Part shown: positions 9,365-15,916 of the stretch, piece after piece
How positions within the stretch are numbered: the stretch's first letter is position 1
How the letters are laid out: each line of letters begins with the position of its first letter
Source: Sorangium cellulosum
GTDB lineage: Bacteria > Myxococcota_A > Polyangia > Polyangiales > Polyangiaceae
DNA length: 64,000 nucleotides
Assembly: GCF_004135735.1 (NCBI RefSeq)
Contig: NZ_CP012670.1
Location: 8,200,501-8,264,500, forward strand
Direction: 5' to 3'
Notes under the pieces: generated by a model
What the model was told of the DNA's origin: nothing
Database searches by the model: none
What the model saw: only the letters and a program-made list of their open reading frames with translations
Program-made: the position numbers and the translations under genes

Positions 9365-9783
9365 GATCGCTGATCCTCGACACGGTGACGAGGGGCATCC
9401 TGCCCGTCACGACGCTGTTCGCCCTGTACCTCCTGCTCCGCGGCCACGACCGGCCCGGCGGGGGCTTCATCGCCGGGCTGGTCACCTCGGTGGCGATCGT
9501 CCTGGAGGCGCTCGCGTTCGGCGCCGCCCGGACCGAGGCGGCGCTCGCCCGGGCGCTGCGCCCCGCGGCGTGGATCGGGCTCGCGCTCGCGGCGGGCACG
9601 GGCCTGCTCTCGACCGCGGCCGGCGACGGGTTCCTCGTCCACTACCGCGCCGAGGTGCGCGTGAGCGCCGCGCGGGCGCTGCACCCGACCACGACGCTCC
9701 TGTTCGACATCGGCGTGTACCTGGTCGTGGTCGGCGTGACGGCCACGGTGCTGTCGCTGTTCGCGCGGGAGGGCCCGCCGTGA
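9361..9783 (+). CDS. mrpB: Mrp antiporter subunit B
   Basis: 140 residues from a GTG that overlaps the mrpA stop. It begins SLILDTVTRGILPVTTLFALYLL and has the MnhB signature GHDRPGGGFIAGLV, followed by further hydrophobic helices and the FDIGVYLVVVGVT segment. Length and motifs match MnhB/MrpB. It is a small membrane subunit that packs against MrpA in the antiporter complex. Its stop overlaps the next start, so subunits A to C are probably translated as a coupled set. Confidence 0.95.
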   Translation: MRSLILDTVTRGILPVTTLFALYLLLRGHDRPGGGFIAGLVTSVAIVLEALAFGAARTEAALARALRPAAWIGLALAAGTGLLSTAAGDGFLVHYRAEVRVSAARALHPTTTLLFDIGVYLVVVGVTATVLSLFAREGPP

Positions 9784-10160
9784 TCGGCCCCGCGGCGATC
9801 GGCGCCTTCGCCCTCTTCGCGGCGGGCGTCTACCTGATGCTGTCCACGAGCCTGCAGCGGGTCGTGATCGGGTTCATCCTGCTCTCGAACGGCGTGAACA
9901 TCCTGGTGCTGGCCTCCGCGGGGCTGCCCGAGGGGGCGGCGCCGCCGATCGTCGGGGGCGCGCCGGCGGGCCCCTTCGCCGATCCCCTCGCGCACGCCTT
10001 CCTGCTGACGGCGATCGTGATCGGGCTCGGGATGACGTCGTTCCTGCTCGCGCTCTCGCTGCGCGCCCACGCGCACGCCCCCGCGCCCGGCGACGGCGGC
10101 GGCGGCGGCGACGGCCGCGGCGACGGCGGCGACGCCCTCGACCAGGGGCCGTCCCCATGA
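9780..10160 (+). CDS. mrpC: Mrp antiporter subunit C
   Basis: 126 residues from a GTG overlapping the mrpB stop. It is NuoK-like, with three hydrophobic helices: GVYLMLSTSLQRVVIGFILLSNGVN-type helix one and two, and the DPLAHAFLLTAIVIGLG helix typical of MnhC. The C-terminal 30 residues are a Gly/Asp-rich cytoplasmic tail coded by gcgacggcgg-type triplets, longer than in most homologues. Its stop overlaps the ATG of mrpD (ATGA). Confidence 0.94.
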   Translation: MIGPAAIGAFALFAAGVYLMLSTSLQRVVIGFILLSNGVNILVLASAGLPEGAAPPIVGGAPAGPFADPLAHAFLLTAIVIGLGMTSFLLALSLRAHAHAPAPGDGGGGGDGRGDGGDALDQGPSP

Positions 10161-11794
10161 GCGCGGCGCTCGTCGTCCCGGTGGTCGCCCCGCTGCTCAC
10201 CGGGGTGGCGCTGCTCGGGCTCACGGGCCGGGCGCGGCGCCAGCGCGCGCTGTCCCTCTCGAGCGCCGCGGCCGTGCTCGCCGCGGCCGGCTGGATCGCC
10301 GCCCGCGCGGCCCGGGGGCACATCCTCGTCCTGCGGCTCGGCGGCTGGGATCCGCGGGTGGGCATCGTGTGGGTCGCGGACGCGCTCACGGGCGCCATGC
10401 TCCTGCTCGCGGCGATCGCGTCGCTCGCGACGCTCGTCCACGCGCCGGCGTCCCTGCGCGGCCCGCGCGAGGCGAGGTACTTCCTCCCGCTCCATCACCT
10501 GCTGGTCGCGGGCGTGAACGGCGCGTTCGTCACGGGGGACTACTTCAACCTCTTCGTCTTCTTCGAGGTGATGCTGCTCGCGTCGTTCGCGCTGATCGCG
10601 CTGGGCGGGCGCGAGGTCCAGCTCCGGCGCGCCGTCCCCTACGTGATCGTGAACCTCATCGCGAGCCTGCTCTTCCTCGGCGGCGTGGGCGCGATCTACG
10701 GCACCGCGGGCACGGTCAACATGGCCGAGCTCGCGCGGCGCGCGGCCGCGGGCGCGCTGCCGGGCGCCTTCTGGTCCGCGGCGGCGCTCGTGCTCGTGGT
10801 CTTCGCCGTCAAGGCGGCGCTCGCGCCGCTCTTCGCCTGGCTCCCGGACGCGTACCCGGAGGCGCCCATCCCGGTGAACGCGGCCTTCTCCGGGCTCCTC
10901 ACCAAGGTCGGGGTGTACGCCCTGTTCCGCTCGGTCCCCCTGCTCGGCCGGCACGCGCCCACCGCCTCGTGGCAGACCGCGCTGCTGATCGCGGCCGGGG
11001 CGACCATGGTGCTCGGCGTGGTCGGCGCGCTCGGGCGGGACACGATCCGCGGCGTCCTCTCGTTCCACATCGTGAGCCAGATCGGCTACATGGTCTTCGG
11101 CCTCGCGCTGCTCACGCCGGGCGCCGTCGCCGCCGGCCTCTTCTTCGTCGCCCACCAGATCCCGGCGAAGATGGCGCTCTTCCTGGCGGGCGGCGTCGCG
11201 GAGCGCGTCGGCGGCACGGGGGCGCTCGGCGGGGTGCGGGGCATGGCGGGCACGCACCCCTGGGTGGCCGCCGGCTTCCTCGTGCCGGCGCTGTCGCTCG
11301 CGGGCGTGCCGCCGTTCAGCGGCTTCTGGGGCAAGCTCCTCCTGCTCATCGAGGGGTACGGCGCCGGGGCGGGCCTCGTCGCCACGGTGGCGCTCCTGGT
11401 GAGCTTCCTCACGCTCGCCTCGATGCTGAAGATCTGGGTCGCCGTGTTCTGGGGTGCGCCGGAGGGCCAGCGTGCGCCCACGCTCGGCCGCGACCCGGGG
11501 ATGGTGGCGGCGACGCTCTCGCTCGCGTCGCTGTCGGTGGTCATCGGCCTGCTGGCGCCGCCGCTCCACCGCTACGCGGGGCTCGCGGCGGGGCAGCTCC
11601 TCGACCCGACGGCGTACCTCGACGCGGTGCTCGGCCCCCGCGGCGGCGCCGCGCCGCGGACCGGGGTGTTGGGGCCGGTGGGGTGCTCCCCGGAGGGGCT
11701 GAAGTGCAGGCGAGCCACAGAAGGGGCTCGCCGGAACGCAAGCCCCGGAGGGGAGCACCCCACCGGCCCCACCACCCCGGCCGGGGGGCTTTGA
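10157..11794 (+). CDS. mrpD: Mrp antiporter subunit D, with an unusual C-terminal tail
   Basis: 545 residues; the usual MnhD/MrpD length is about 495-500. It is a NuoN/NuoM-like membrane subunit. Typical segments include TGDYFNLFVFFEVML, PLFAWLPDAYPEAPIPVNA (with the conserved Lys just before) and SHVV-type SFHIVSQIGYMVFG, followed by ALSLAGVPPFSGFWGK. The family-like sequence ends near TAYLDAVLGP. The last 40 or so codons are coded by a 120-bp imperfect palindrome (11661-11780) and resemble nothing in the family. The stop and the mrpE start overlap as TGATG, so coupling survives the insertion. Confidence 0.95.
   Translation: MSAALVVPVVAPLLTGVALLGLTGRARRQRALSLSSAAAVLAAAGWIAARAARGHILVLRLGGWDPRVGIVWVADALTGAMLLLAAIASLATLVHAPASLRGPREARYFLPLHHLLVAGVNGAFVTGDYFNLFVFFEVMLLASFALIALGGREVQLRRAVPYVIVNLIASLLFLGGVGAIYGTAGTVNMAELARRAAAGALPGAFWSAAALVLVVFAVKAALAPLFAWLPDAYPEAPIPVNAAFSGLLTKVGVYALFRSVPLLGRHAPTASWQTALLIAAGATMVLGVVGALGRDTIRGVLSFHIVSQIGYMVFGLALLTPGAVAAGLFFVAHQIPAKMALFLAGGVAERVGGTGALGGVRGMAGTHPWVAAGFLVPALSLAGVPPFSGFWGKLLLLIEGYGAGAGLVATVALLVSFLTLASMLKIWVAVFWGAPEGQRAPTLGRDPGMVAATLSLASLSVVIGLLAPPLHRYAGLAAGQLLDPTAYLDAVLGPRGGAAPRTGVLGPVGCSPEGLKCRRATEGARRNASPGGEHPTGPTTPAGGL
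11661..11780. repeat. 120-bp palindromic element inside the 3' end of mrpD
   Basis: Two 56-nt arms, 11661-11716 and 11725-11780, are inverted copies matching at 47 of 56 positions by my count, around an 8-nt loop (acagaagg). The outer 31 positions match except one. Length 120 is exactly 40 codons, so the reading frame into the mrpD stop is kept. It looks like a mobile palindromic (REP or MITE-like) element inserted in a coding region. No transposase or target duplication was seen. Confidence 0.9.
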
Positions 11795-12300
11795 TGAGCC
11801 CCCTCGCGCAGAACCTGGTGCTCGCCCTCGCGTGGGTGTTCCTCACCGGCGATTTCTCCCTGCTCGGCGTCCTGTTCGGCGCGCTGCTCGGCTTCGTCAG
11901 CCTCTCGTTCGGCCAGCGCGCCCCGGTCCGGACCCGCTACGCGCGCGCCGTGCTCGGGTCGCTCCGGCTCCTCGGCATCTTCCTCTGGGAGCTCGTGCTC
12001 TCCAACGTGCAGCTCGCGCGCGACGTCCTCCGGCTGAAGCTCCCCTTCCACCCGCAGCTCCTCCGGCTGGACGTGGGCGATCTCGGGCGGACGCAGGTCG
12101 TGCTGCTCGCCAACCTGATCTCGCTCACGCCGGGCACGATCACGGTCGACGCCGAGAGCGACGGCTCGGCGCTCCTGGTGCACACGCTCTACGCCGCGGA
12201 TCCGCCGGCGGTGCAGGCCCGCATGCGCCGGCTGGCCGACCTCATCCTGAGCGCGTCCGGCGAGAGGCCGCGCCGGCGCCCCGCCGAGGACGGGCCGTGA
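11794..12300 (+). CDS. mrpE: Mrp antiporter subunit E
   Basis: 168 residues from an ATG that overlaps the mrpD stop. Two or three N-terminal hydrophobic segments are followed by the MnhE core: FLWELVLSNVQLARDVL, then LANLISLTPGTITVDAE and LLVHTLYA. This matches the family in order and length (about 160). MrpE is a small subunit of the Mrp complex with one to two membrane helices and a cytoplasmic ferredoxin-like domain. The GTG of mrpF overlaps its stop. Confidence 0.95.
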   Translation: MSPLAQNLVLALAWVFLTGDFSLLGVLFGALLGFVSLSFGQRAPVRTRYARAVLGSLRLLGIFLWELVLSNVQLARDVLRLKLPFHPQLLRLDVGDLGRTQVVLLANLISLTPGTITVDAESDGSALLVHTLYAADPPAVQARMRRLADLILSASGERPRRRPAEDGP

Positions 12301-12578
12301 TCGCGCTCGCGCCGATGTCCGCTGTGCTCCTCGGCGCGCTCGCGGCGCTCGGGCTCGCGATGCTGCTCTGCGGCATCCGCATCGTCCGGGGGCCCTCGCT
12401 GCTCGATCAGGTGCTCGCCTTCGACTGCTTCGTGCTGAACGTCGTCGGCGCGGTGCTGGTCTCCTCCATGCTGCTCGGCACGACGCTGTTCATCGATGTG
12501 GTGCTCGTGATCACCCTGCTCGGCTTCGCCGGGACCGTCGCGCTGGCCGCCTACGTGGAGGGGACCCTTGTGGATTGA
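12297..12578 (+). CDS. mrpF: Mrp antiporter subunit F
   Basis: 93 residues from a GTG overlapping the mrpE stop. It has three hydrophobic helices and the MnhF signature IRIVRGPSLLDQVLAFDCF, then LFIDVVLVITLLGFAGTVALA. The length matches the family (about 90). It belongs to the same coupled operon, and its last codons overlap the start of mrpG. Confidence 0.94.
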   Translation: MIALAPMSAVLLGALAALGLAMLLCGIRIVRGPSLLDQVLAFDCFVLNVVGAVLVSSMLLGTTLFIDVVLVITLLGFAGTVALAAYVEGTLVD

Positions 12579-12894
12579 CGTGCTCGCGCTCGCCGCCGTC
12601 GTGCTCGGCGTCTTCTTCATGCTCGTCGCGTCGTTCGGCGTGCTGCGCCTGCCCGATTTCATGCAGCGGATCCACGCGCCCACGAAGGCGGCGACCCTCG
12701 GGCTCATCTTCCTCCTGCTCGCGCTGTCGCTGCACGCGCGGGAGGGCACCGTGGTGACGAAGGCGCTGATCGCGCTCCTGTTCATCGGGGTGACCGCGCC
12801 GGTAGGGGCGCACATCCTCGCCCGCGCCGCGAAGCGTCAAGGCGGCGCGCGACCTCCGGAGCCTCCGGAGCCGAATCGGAAGCATCATGAATGA
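12568..12894 (+). CDS. mrpG: Mrp antiporter subunit G
   Basis: 108 residues. The only suitable start is TTG at 12568, inside the end of mrpF, with GGAGGGG 4 nt upstream; the GTG two bases later is out of frame. The family signature is plain: VASFGVLRLPDFMQRIHAPTKAATLG, here split as FGVLRLPDFMQRIHAPTKAA, followed by two more helices. The C-terminus is a Pro/Lys-rich tail. It closes the mrpABCDEFG operon. The order A-B-C-D-E-F-G with separate A and B is the group 1 arrangement. Confidence 0.93.
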   Translation: MWIDVLALAAVVLGVFFMLVASFGVLRLPDFMQRIHAPTKAATLGLIFLLLALSLHAREGTVVTKALIALLFIGVTAPVGAHILARAAKRQGGARPPEPPEPNRKHHE

Positions 12895-12965
12895 AGTTTT
12901 CTCATCTTGATGTCGTCTACACGCGGGCGGCGCATCTCAACGCCGCTCTATGCCCCAGCCGCCGG

Positions 12966-12996
12966 TTGACAACCGCCGGGGGAGCTGCGATGGAAT
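12966..12996 (+). promoter_or_regulatory. Possible sigma-70-type promoter for the CxxCH gene
   Basis: A perfect TTGACA at 12966-12971 is followed after 19 nt by TGGAAT (12991-12996), a 4/6 match to a -10 box. It lies 35 bp before the start of the 13031 gene. The spacing is longer than ideal, so this is a weak call. Confidence 0.3.
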
Positions 12997-13030
12997 CGAA
13001 GAGCTTGGCCTCACGTACAGGAGACGTCGG

Positions 13031-13441
13031 ATGTCGATGAGCATGAAGTTGATGAGTGCTGTGTTGATGAGCGTCGGCGTTGGCTTTGCTGGGGCCGCGT
13101 GGGCCGCGGGTGGGCCGCCGGACGCCCCCGCGTCGGTCACCGAGGAAGCGAAGAAGTTCGACTGCGGTAAAAAAGGACAGAAGGCCTGTCCGATGCAGGG
13201 CTGGATGAAGAAGGTGATGCAGACGGCGACCACGAGCGGAGACGGCGCGAAGATCGCGAAGGCGCTCGAGTACATCGCGTCGAAGCCGCCGCCCGGGATG
13301 GGCAAGTGGGTCTCCATCTCGAAGGAAGGCGCGGAGAAGGCCAAGAAGGGCGACATCGACGGCGCCAAGAAGAGCTGCAAGACCTGCCACGATATGTACA
13401 AGGCGGACTACAAGGCGAAGCACCGCGACCTTCCCTTCTGA
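13031..13441 (+). CDS. Small secreted CxxCH (cytochrome c-like) protein
   Basis: 136 residues. I chose the ATG at 13031 because AGGAGA lies 7 nt upstream and a signal peptide follows at once (MSMKLMSAVLMSVGVGFAG, cleavage after AWA or AAWA). The mature part is Lys-rich with two Cys near the front (FDCGKKGQKACPMQGW). It ends in SCKTCHDMYKADYK, a single CxxCH heme-attachment motif close to the C-terminus, as in small periplasmic cytochromes related to cytochrome c'. A distal axial ligand is not obvious. It probably acts as a periplasmic electron carrier or redox protein; partner unknown. Confidence 0.7.
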   Translation: MSMSMKLMSAVLMSVGVGFAGAAWAAGGPPDAPASVTEEAKKFDCGKKGQKACPMQGWMKKVMQTATTSGDGAKIAKALEYIASKPPPGMGKWVSISKEGAEKAKKGDIDGAKKSCKTCHDMYKADYKAKHRDLPF

Positions 13442-13536
13442 CGCGTCGCCCCGCTCTCCTCTCCTCCCTGTCCTCTCCCTCTCCCGCCGGACCGCTTCCC
13501 CTTGCAGCCCTGGTGATGTCCACCGGGGCTCGCGCC

Positions 13537-13653
13537 GGCCGTCGGGCGGCCCTGACGGCCCGCGATGCAATGAAGGCCATCAGGAGACCCTTCGGGGCGT
13601 CCATCAGGAACCCCTCGGGGGCCTCGATGTAGCGAAGGCCGTCGGGCGGCCCT
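13537..13653. repeat. Degenerate short repeats in a convergent intergenic gap
   Basis: A 17-bp sequence (ggccgtcgggcggccct) occurs at 13537-13553 and again at 13637-13653, exactly 100 bp apart. Between them lie weaker related copies around ccatcaggagacccttcgg and ccatcaggaacccctcgg. The gap 13442-13697 separates converging genes. No coding role is supported. Confidence 0.7.
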
Positions 13654-13697
13654 TCGGGTCCCGGACAGGGGAGTGCCGAGGGCGGTGGGCGCGCCGG

Positions 13698-14573
13698 TCA
13701 GCAGCCGTCCTTGCTGGCAGCAGCGCAGATCTCCTCGGGCGCGAGCGTCCGGCTCCAGACGCGGAGGCTGTCGATCAGCCCGTTGAACTCGTCTCGACCG
13801 GAGGGCTGCTCGGAGCCGATGTGAATCGGCTGTGCCTCCATGGCGAGCACCGGTCCAGAGGTGCTCCGGTCGATCTGGACGCCGTTCACGTAGAGGCTCT
13901 GCGTGTGGCCGTCCGAGAGACAGGCGATGTGCGTCCACTCCCCCGGGACGATGGGATAAGGCACGTTCCTCTCGATGCCCATGGTGCAGCGGATCACGCC
14001 GCCTGGCATCAGGAAGAGGGACGGCTTCCCGTTGCTGTCGATCACGGTGAATCGATGGTGCTCCGGGAGGGAAGCCGGCTTGATCCAGACATCGATGGTC
14101 ATCTCGGGGACGGTCCACGCGGCGTCATGGGGAAGGCGGAGGCTGCTCGAGGGCGTCAAGAGGAGCGCCTGTCCCTGCTTTCCGGGCGCGTAGCCCAGGT
14201 CGTGCGCGACCTCGGGCGTGAAGGCGTGCACCGAGCCGTCGTCGGGATTTCCATCGAACGCGAAGCACGCGATGAGCGACTCCGACGGCTCACACAGCGC
14301 CACGGGCTCCTCACCGGGCGGCTCGGGCGGCGACGGTGGGTCGGGTTGCTCGGGCGGCTCCGGCTGCTCCGGCTGCGGGGGTTGCTCCGGTGGCTCGGGT
14401 TGCTCCGGTGGCTCGGGTTGCTCCGGTGGCTCGGGTGGCTGAGGGAGCTCGACCTGGTCGGGTTGCCGGTGGAGCAGGCCGCCGGTGCCTTCGACATCGA
14501 GGATACAACCCGACAACAACACGACGATCGCGCCGCCCAGGCAGCCCGTGAACCGGTGAACTGGAAAGGGCAT
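13698..14573 (-). CDS. Lipoprotein with a LamG/concanavalin-type domain
   Basis: 291 residues; AGGAG lies 9 nt before the ATG. A short hydrophobic segment ends in VVLLSGC, a good lipobox, so the protein is lipid-anchored. Residues 40-90 form a Pro/Gln/Glu-rich linker built of PPEQPE repeats, coded by an 18-bp tandem repeat near 14392-14445. The C-terminal 200 residues fit a LamG-like jelly roll: LIACFAFDGNPDDGS, APGKQGQALLL, WTVPEMTIDVWIKP, EWTHIACLSDGHTQSLYVNG and FNGLIDSLRVWSRTLAPEEI. Such domains bind glycans or matrix at the cell surface. No catalytic residues are evident. Confidence 0.85.
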   Translation of the reverse strand: MPFPVHRFTGCLGGAIVVLLSGCILDVEGTGGLLHRQPDQVELPQPPEPPEQPEPPEQPEPPEQPPQPEQPEPPEQPDPPSPPEPPGEEPVALCEPSESLIACFAFDGNPDDGSVHAFTPEVAHDLGYAPGKQGQALLLTPSSSLRLPHDAAWTVPEMTIDVWIKPASLPEHHRFTVIDSNGKPSLFLMPGGVIRCTMGIERNVPYPIVPGEWTHIACLSDGHTQSLYVNGVQIDRSTSGPVLAMEAQPIHIGSEQPSGRDEFNGLIDSLRVWSRTLAPEEICAAASKDGC

Positions 14574-14792
14574 GAACGAGGCTCCTACGGCTCACCAGCG
14601 TAGCCCAAACGATCGCGTCATGTCACTGGACCTCGCATGACAATCACGATTCATGGCGTCCGGGACCCTCGCCCGTCCAGGCGCACAGCCCGTCCGTGCT
14701 GCCGTGAGGAGAGAAATGAACCGCAGCGTCGCAGAGCCCTCGGGTACGTTGCCGCCCAAGTTCGTCCTTGGTCCCGTGAGGGGGAAGAATTT

Positions 14793-14846
14793 GAACGACA
14801 GAGGCACAGAGAAGAGAATAAAGAACCTCTGTGTCCTCTGCGGTTC
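14793..14846. repeat. Intergenic imperfect hairpin (REP-like)
   Basis: Left arm gaacgacagaggcacagag (14793-14811) and right arm ctctgtgtcctctgcggttc (14827-14846) are inverted copies with a few mismatches. They lie in the 343-bp gap 14574-14916, in which I see no gene. A related piece, ctttgcggcctggcgtcttt, lies near 20605. These look like members of a dispersed palindromic family, or a terminator for a neighbour. Confidence 0.55.
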
Positions 14847-14916
14847 CTCCTCACATCGAGGCGTTCCAGCGGGCCGGCGACCCCGCGCTCATCGGCGCGG
14901 TCCAGGCGCAGCGCGC

Positions 14917-15477
14917 TCACTCCCAGCCGGAGCTGCTGGCGGCGCCCAGGATCGCGCTCACGCCGTAGACCTCACCGCCGCGCATCTTGAACATGTGCAT
15001 GTCGGTGTTCCCCATGAACATGGTGAACCCGACGCCGATGCCCGCCTCGACGTCGGCGAAGATGAGACGAGGGGACAACTCGGGCGTCCCTGAGCCCGGC
15101 TCGCCAGGAGCGCAGCTCGCGCCGGCGCTGCAAGCAAACGAGCCACCACCGTTCTCGATGCGCTTGCAGTCGCTGACCGTGTTGCAGACGCCGCGCGGGA
15201 ACAGCCAGAAGTACTTGTTCATCCAGCCCATGAGCTCGTCCCGCGCGTTGCGCTCGATGCTCCCACCGGTGCCGGAAACCTCCGTCCCCCCTGTGGACGC
15301 CGGCCCACCCCCCGTTCCACCGGTTGCACTGGTCCCCATGCCGCCGCTGCCATCTGTTTCCAGCGGAGGCGACGTATCGGCGCCGTCTCCGCTGCAAGCG
15401 ATGAGCGCAAGCAACGGCAGGCAGCCGGCGAGGGAGCGACACGCAGCGAGGAGGGATCTCACGCTATGGTCAGCCAC
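14917..15477 (-). CDS. Predicted lipoprotein of unknown function, Gly/Thr linker
   Basis: 186 residues from a GTG at 15477; a second GTG at 15462 also fits, since the AGGAG upstream is too close to the first and rather far from the second. The signal ends in LLALIAC, a lipobox. A linker of GTGG/GGTG repeats follows (residues 40-75). The C-terminal 110 residues contain four Cys and the stretch ARDELMGWMNKYFWLFPRG, then a region rich in Met and His (GNTDMHMFKMRGG). I do not recognise the family. It is probably displayed on the outer membrane. Confidence 0.6.
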   Translation of the reverse strand: MADHSVRSLLAACRSLAGCLPLLALIACSGDGADTSPPLETDGSGGMGTSATGGTGGGPASTGGTEVSGTGGSIERNARDELMGWMNKYFWLFPRGVCNTVSDCKRIENGGGSFACSAGASCAPGEPGSGTPELSPRLIFADVEAGIGVGFTMFMGNTDMHMFKMRGGEVYGVSAILGAASSSGWE

Positions 15478-15615
15478 TCTCCTCGCCTAGTTCTCCCACT
15501 CCGGCGAGTCAAGGCGATCTCGCCTATAATGCCCCCGCGCCTCTCGAATGCTCATTCGGGGGATAGAAAAGAATCGTCACAGCGCACCGCGCTGTTCATT
15601 TGCCCCCCCGCGCGG

Positions 15616-15693
15616 GTGGCCCCATCCTCCTGCGTTTGGGGTGGCCCCATGACCCTGCAACAAACGCCGCCAGGTGGCCCCATGAGGCTGCAA
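15616..15693. mobile_element. Three GTGGCCCCAT repeats, possible IS21-type end remnant
   Basis: GTGGCCCCAT occurs at 15616-15625, 15641-15650 and 15674-15683. The last two extend to GTGGCCCCATGANNCTGCAA. Multiple GTGGCCCC-type short repeats near the ends are known for IS21-family insertion sequences. No istA or istB gene is in the window, so if this is an end it is a solo remnant. The gap 15478-15916 holds no supported gene. Confidence 0.35.
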
Positions 15694-15721
15694 ACTGGCA
15701 CGCAGCACGCCGATGCGCCCT

Positions 15722-15748
15722 TCTGCACGCTCTGCACGCTCTGCACGC
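15722..15748. repeat. Three 9-bp tandem repeats
   Basis: Three perfect copies of tctgcacgc, with a partial fourth. Noncoding as far as can be judged. Confidence 0.8.
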
Positions 15749-15916
15749 TCTGCGCCGCGCTCGACCCACTCTTTCGACCCATGAACGAGGCGTCGCGACG
15801 CTCGCGGTCCCGCCACTTCGGTTCGCCGCGCCACACTTCTTCGCGCAGCGATCCGGCTTCTTTTACCCACGCGCCGAGTGGCGAAAGATTACTCGGGCGC
15901 AGGCAGATGTGGAGGC

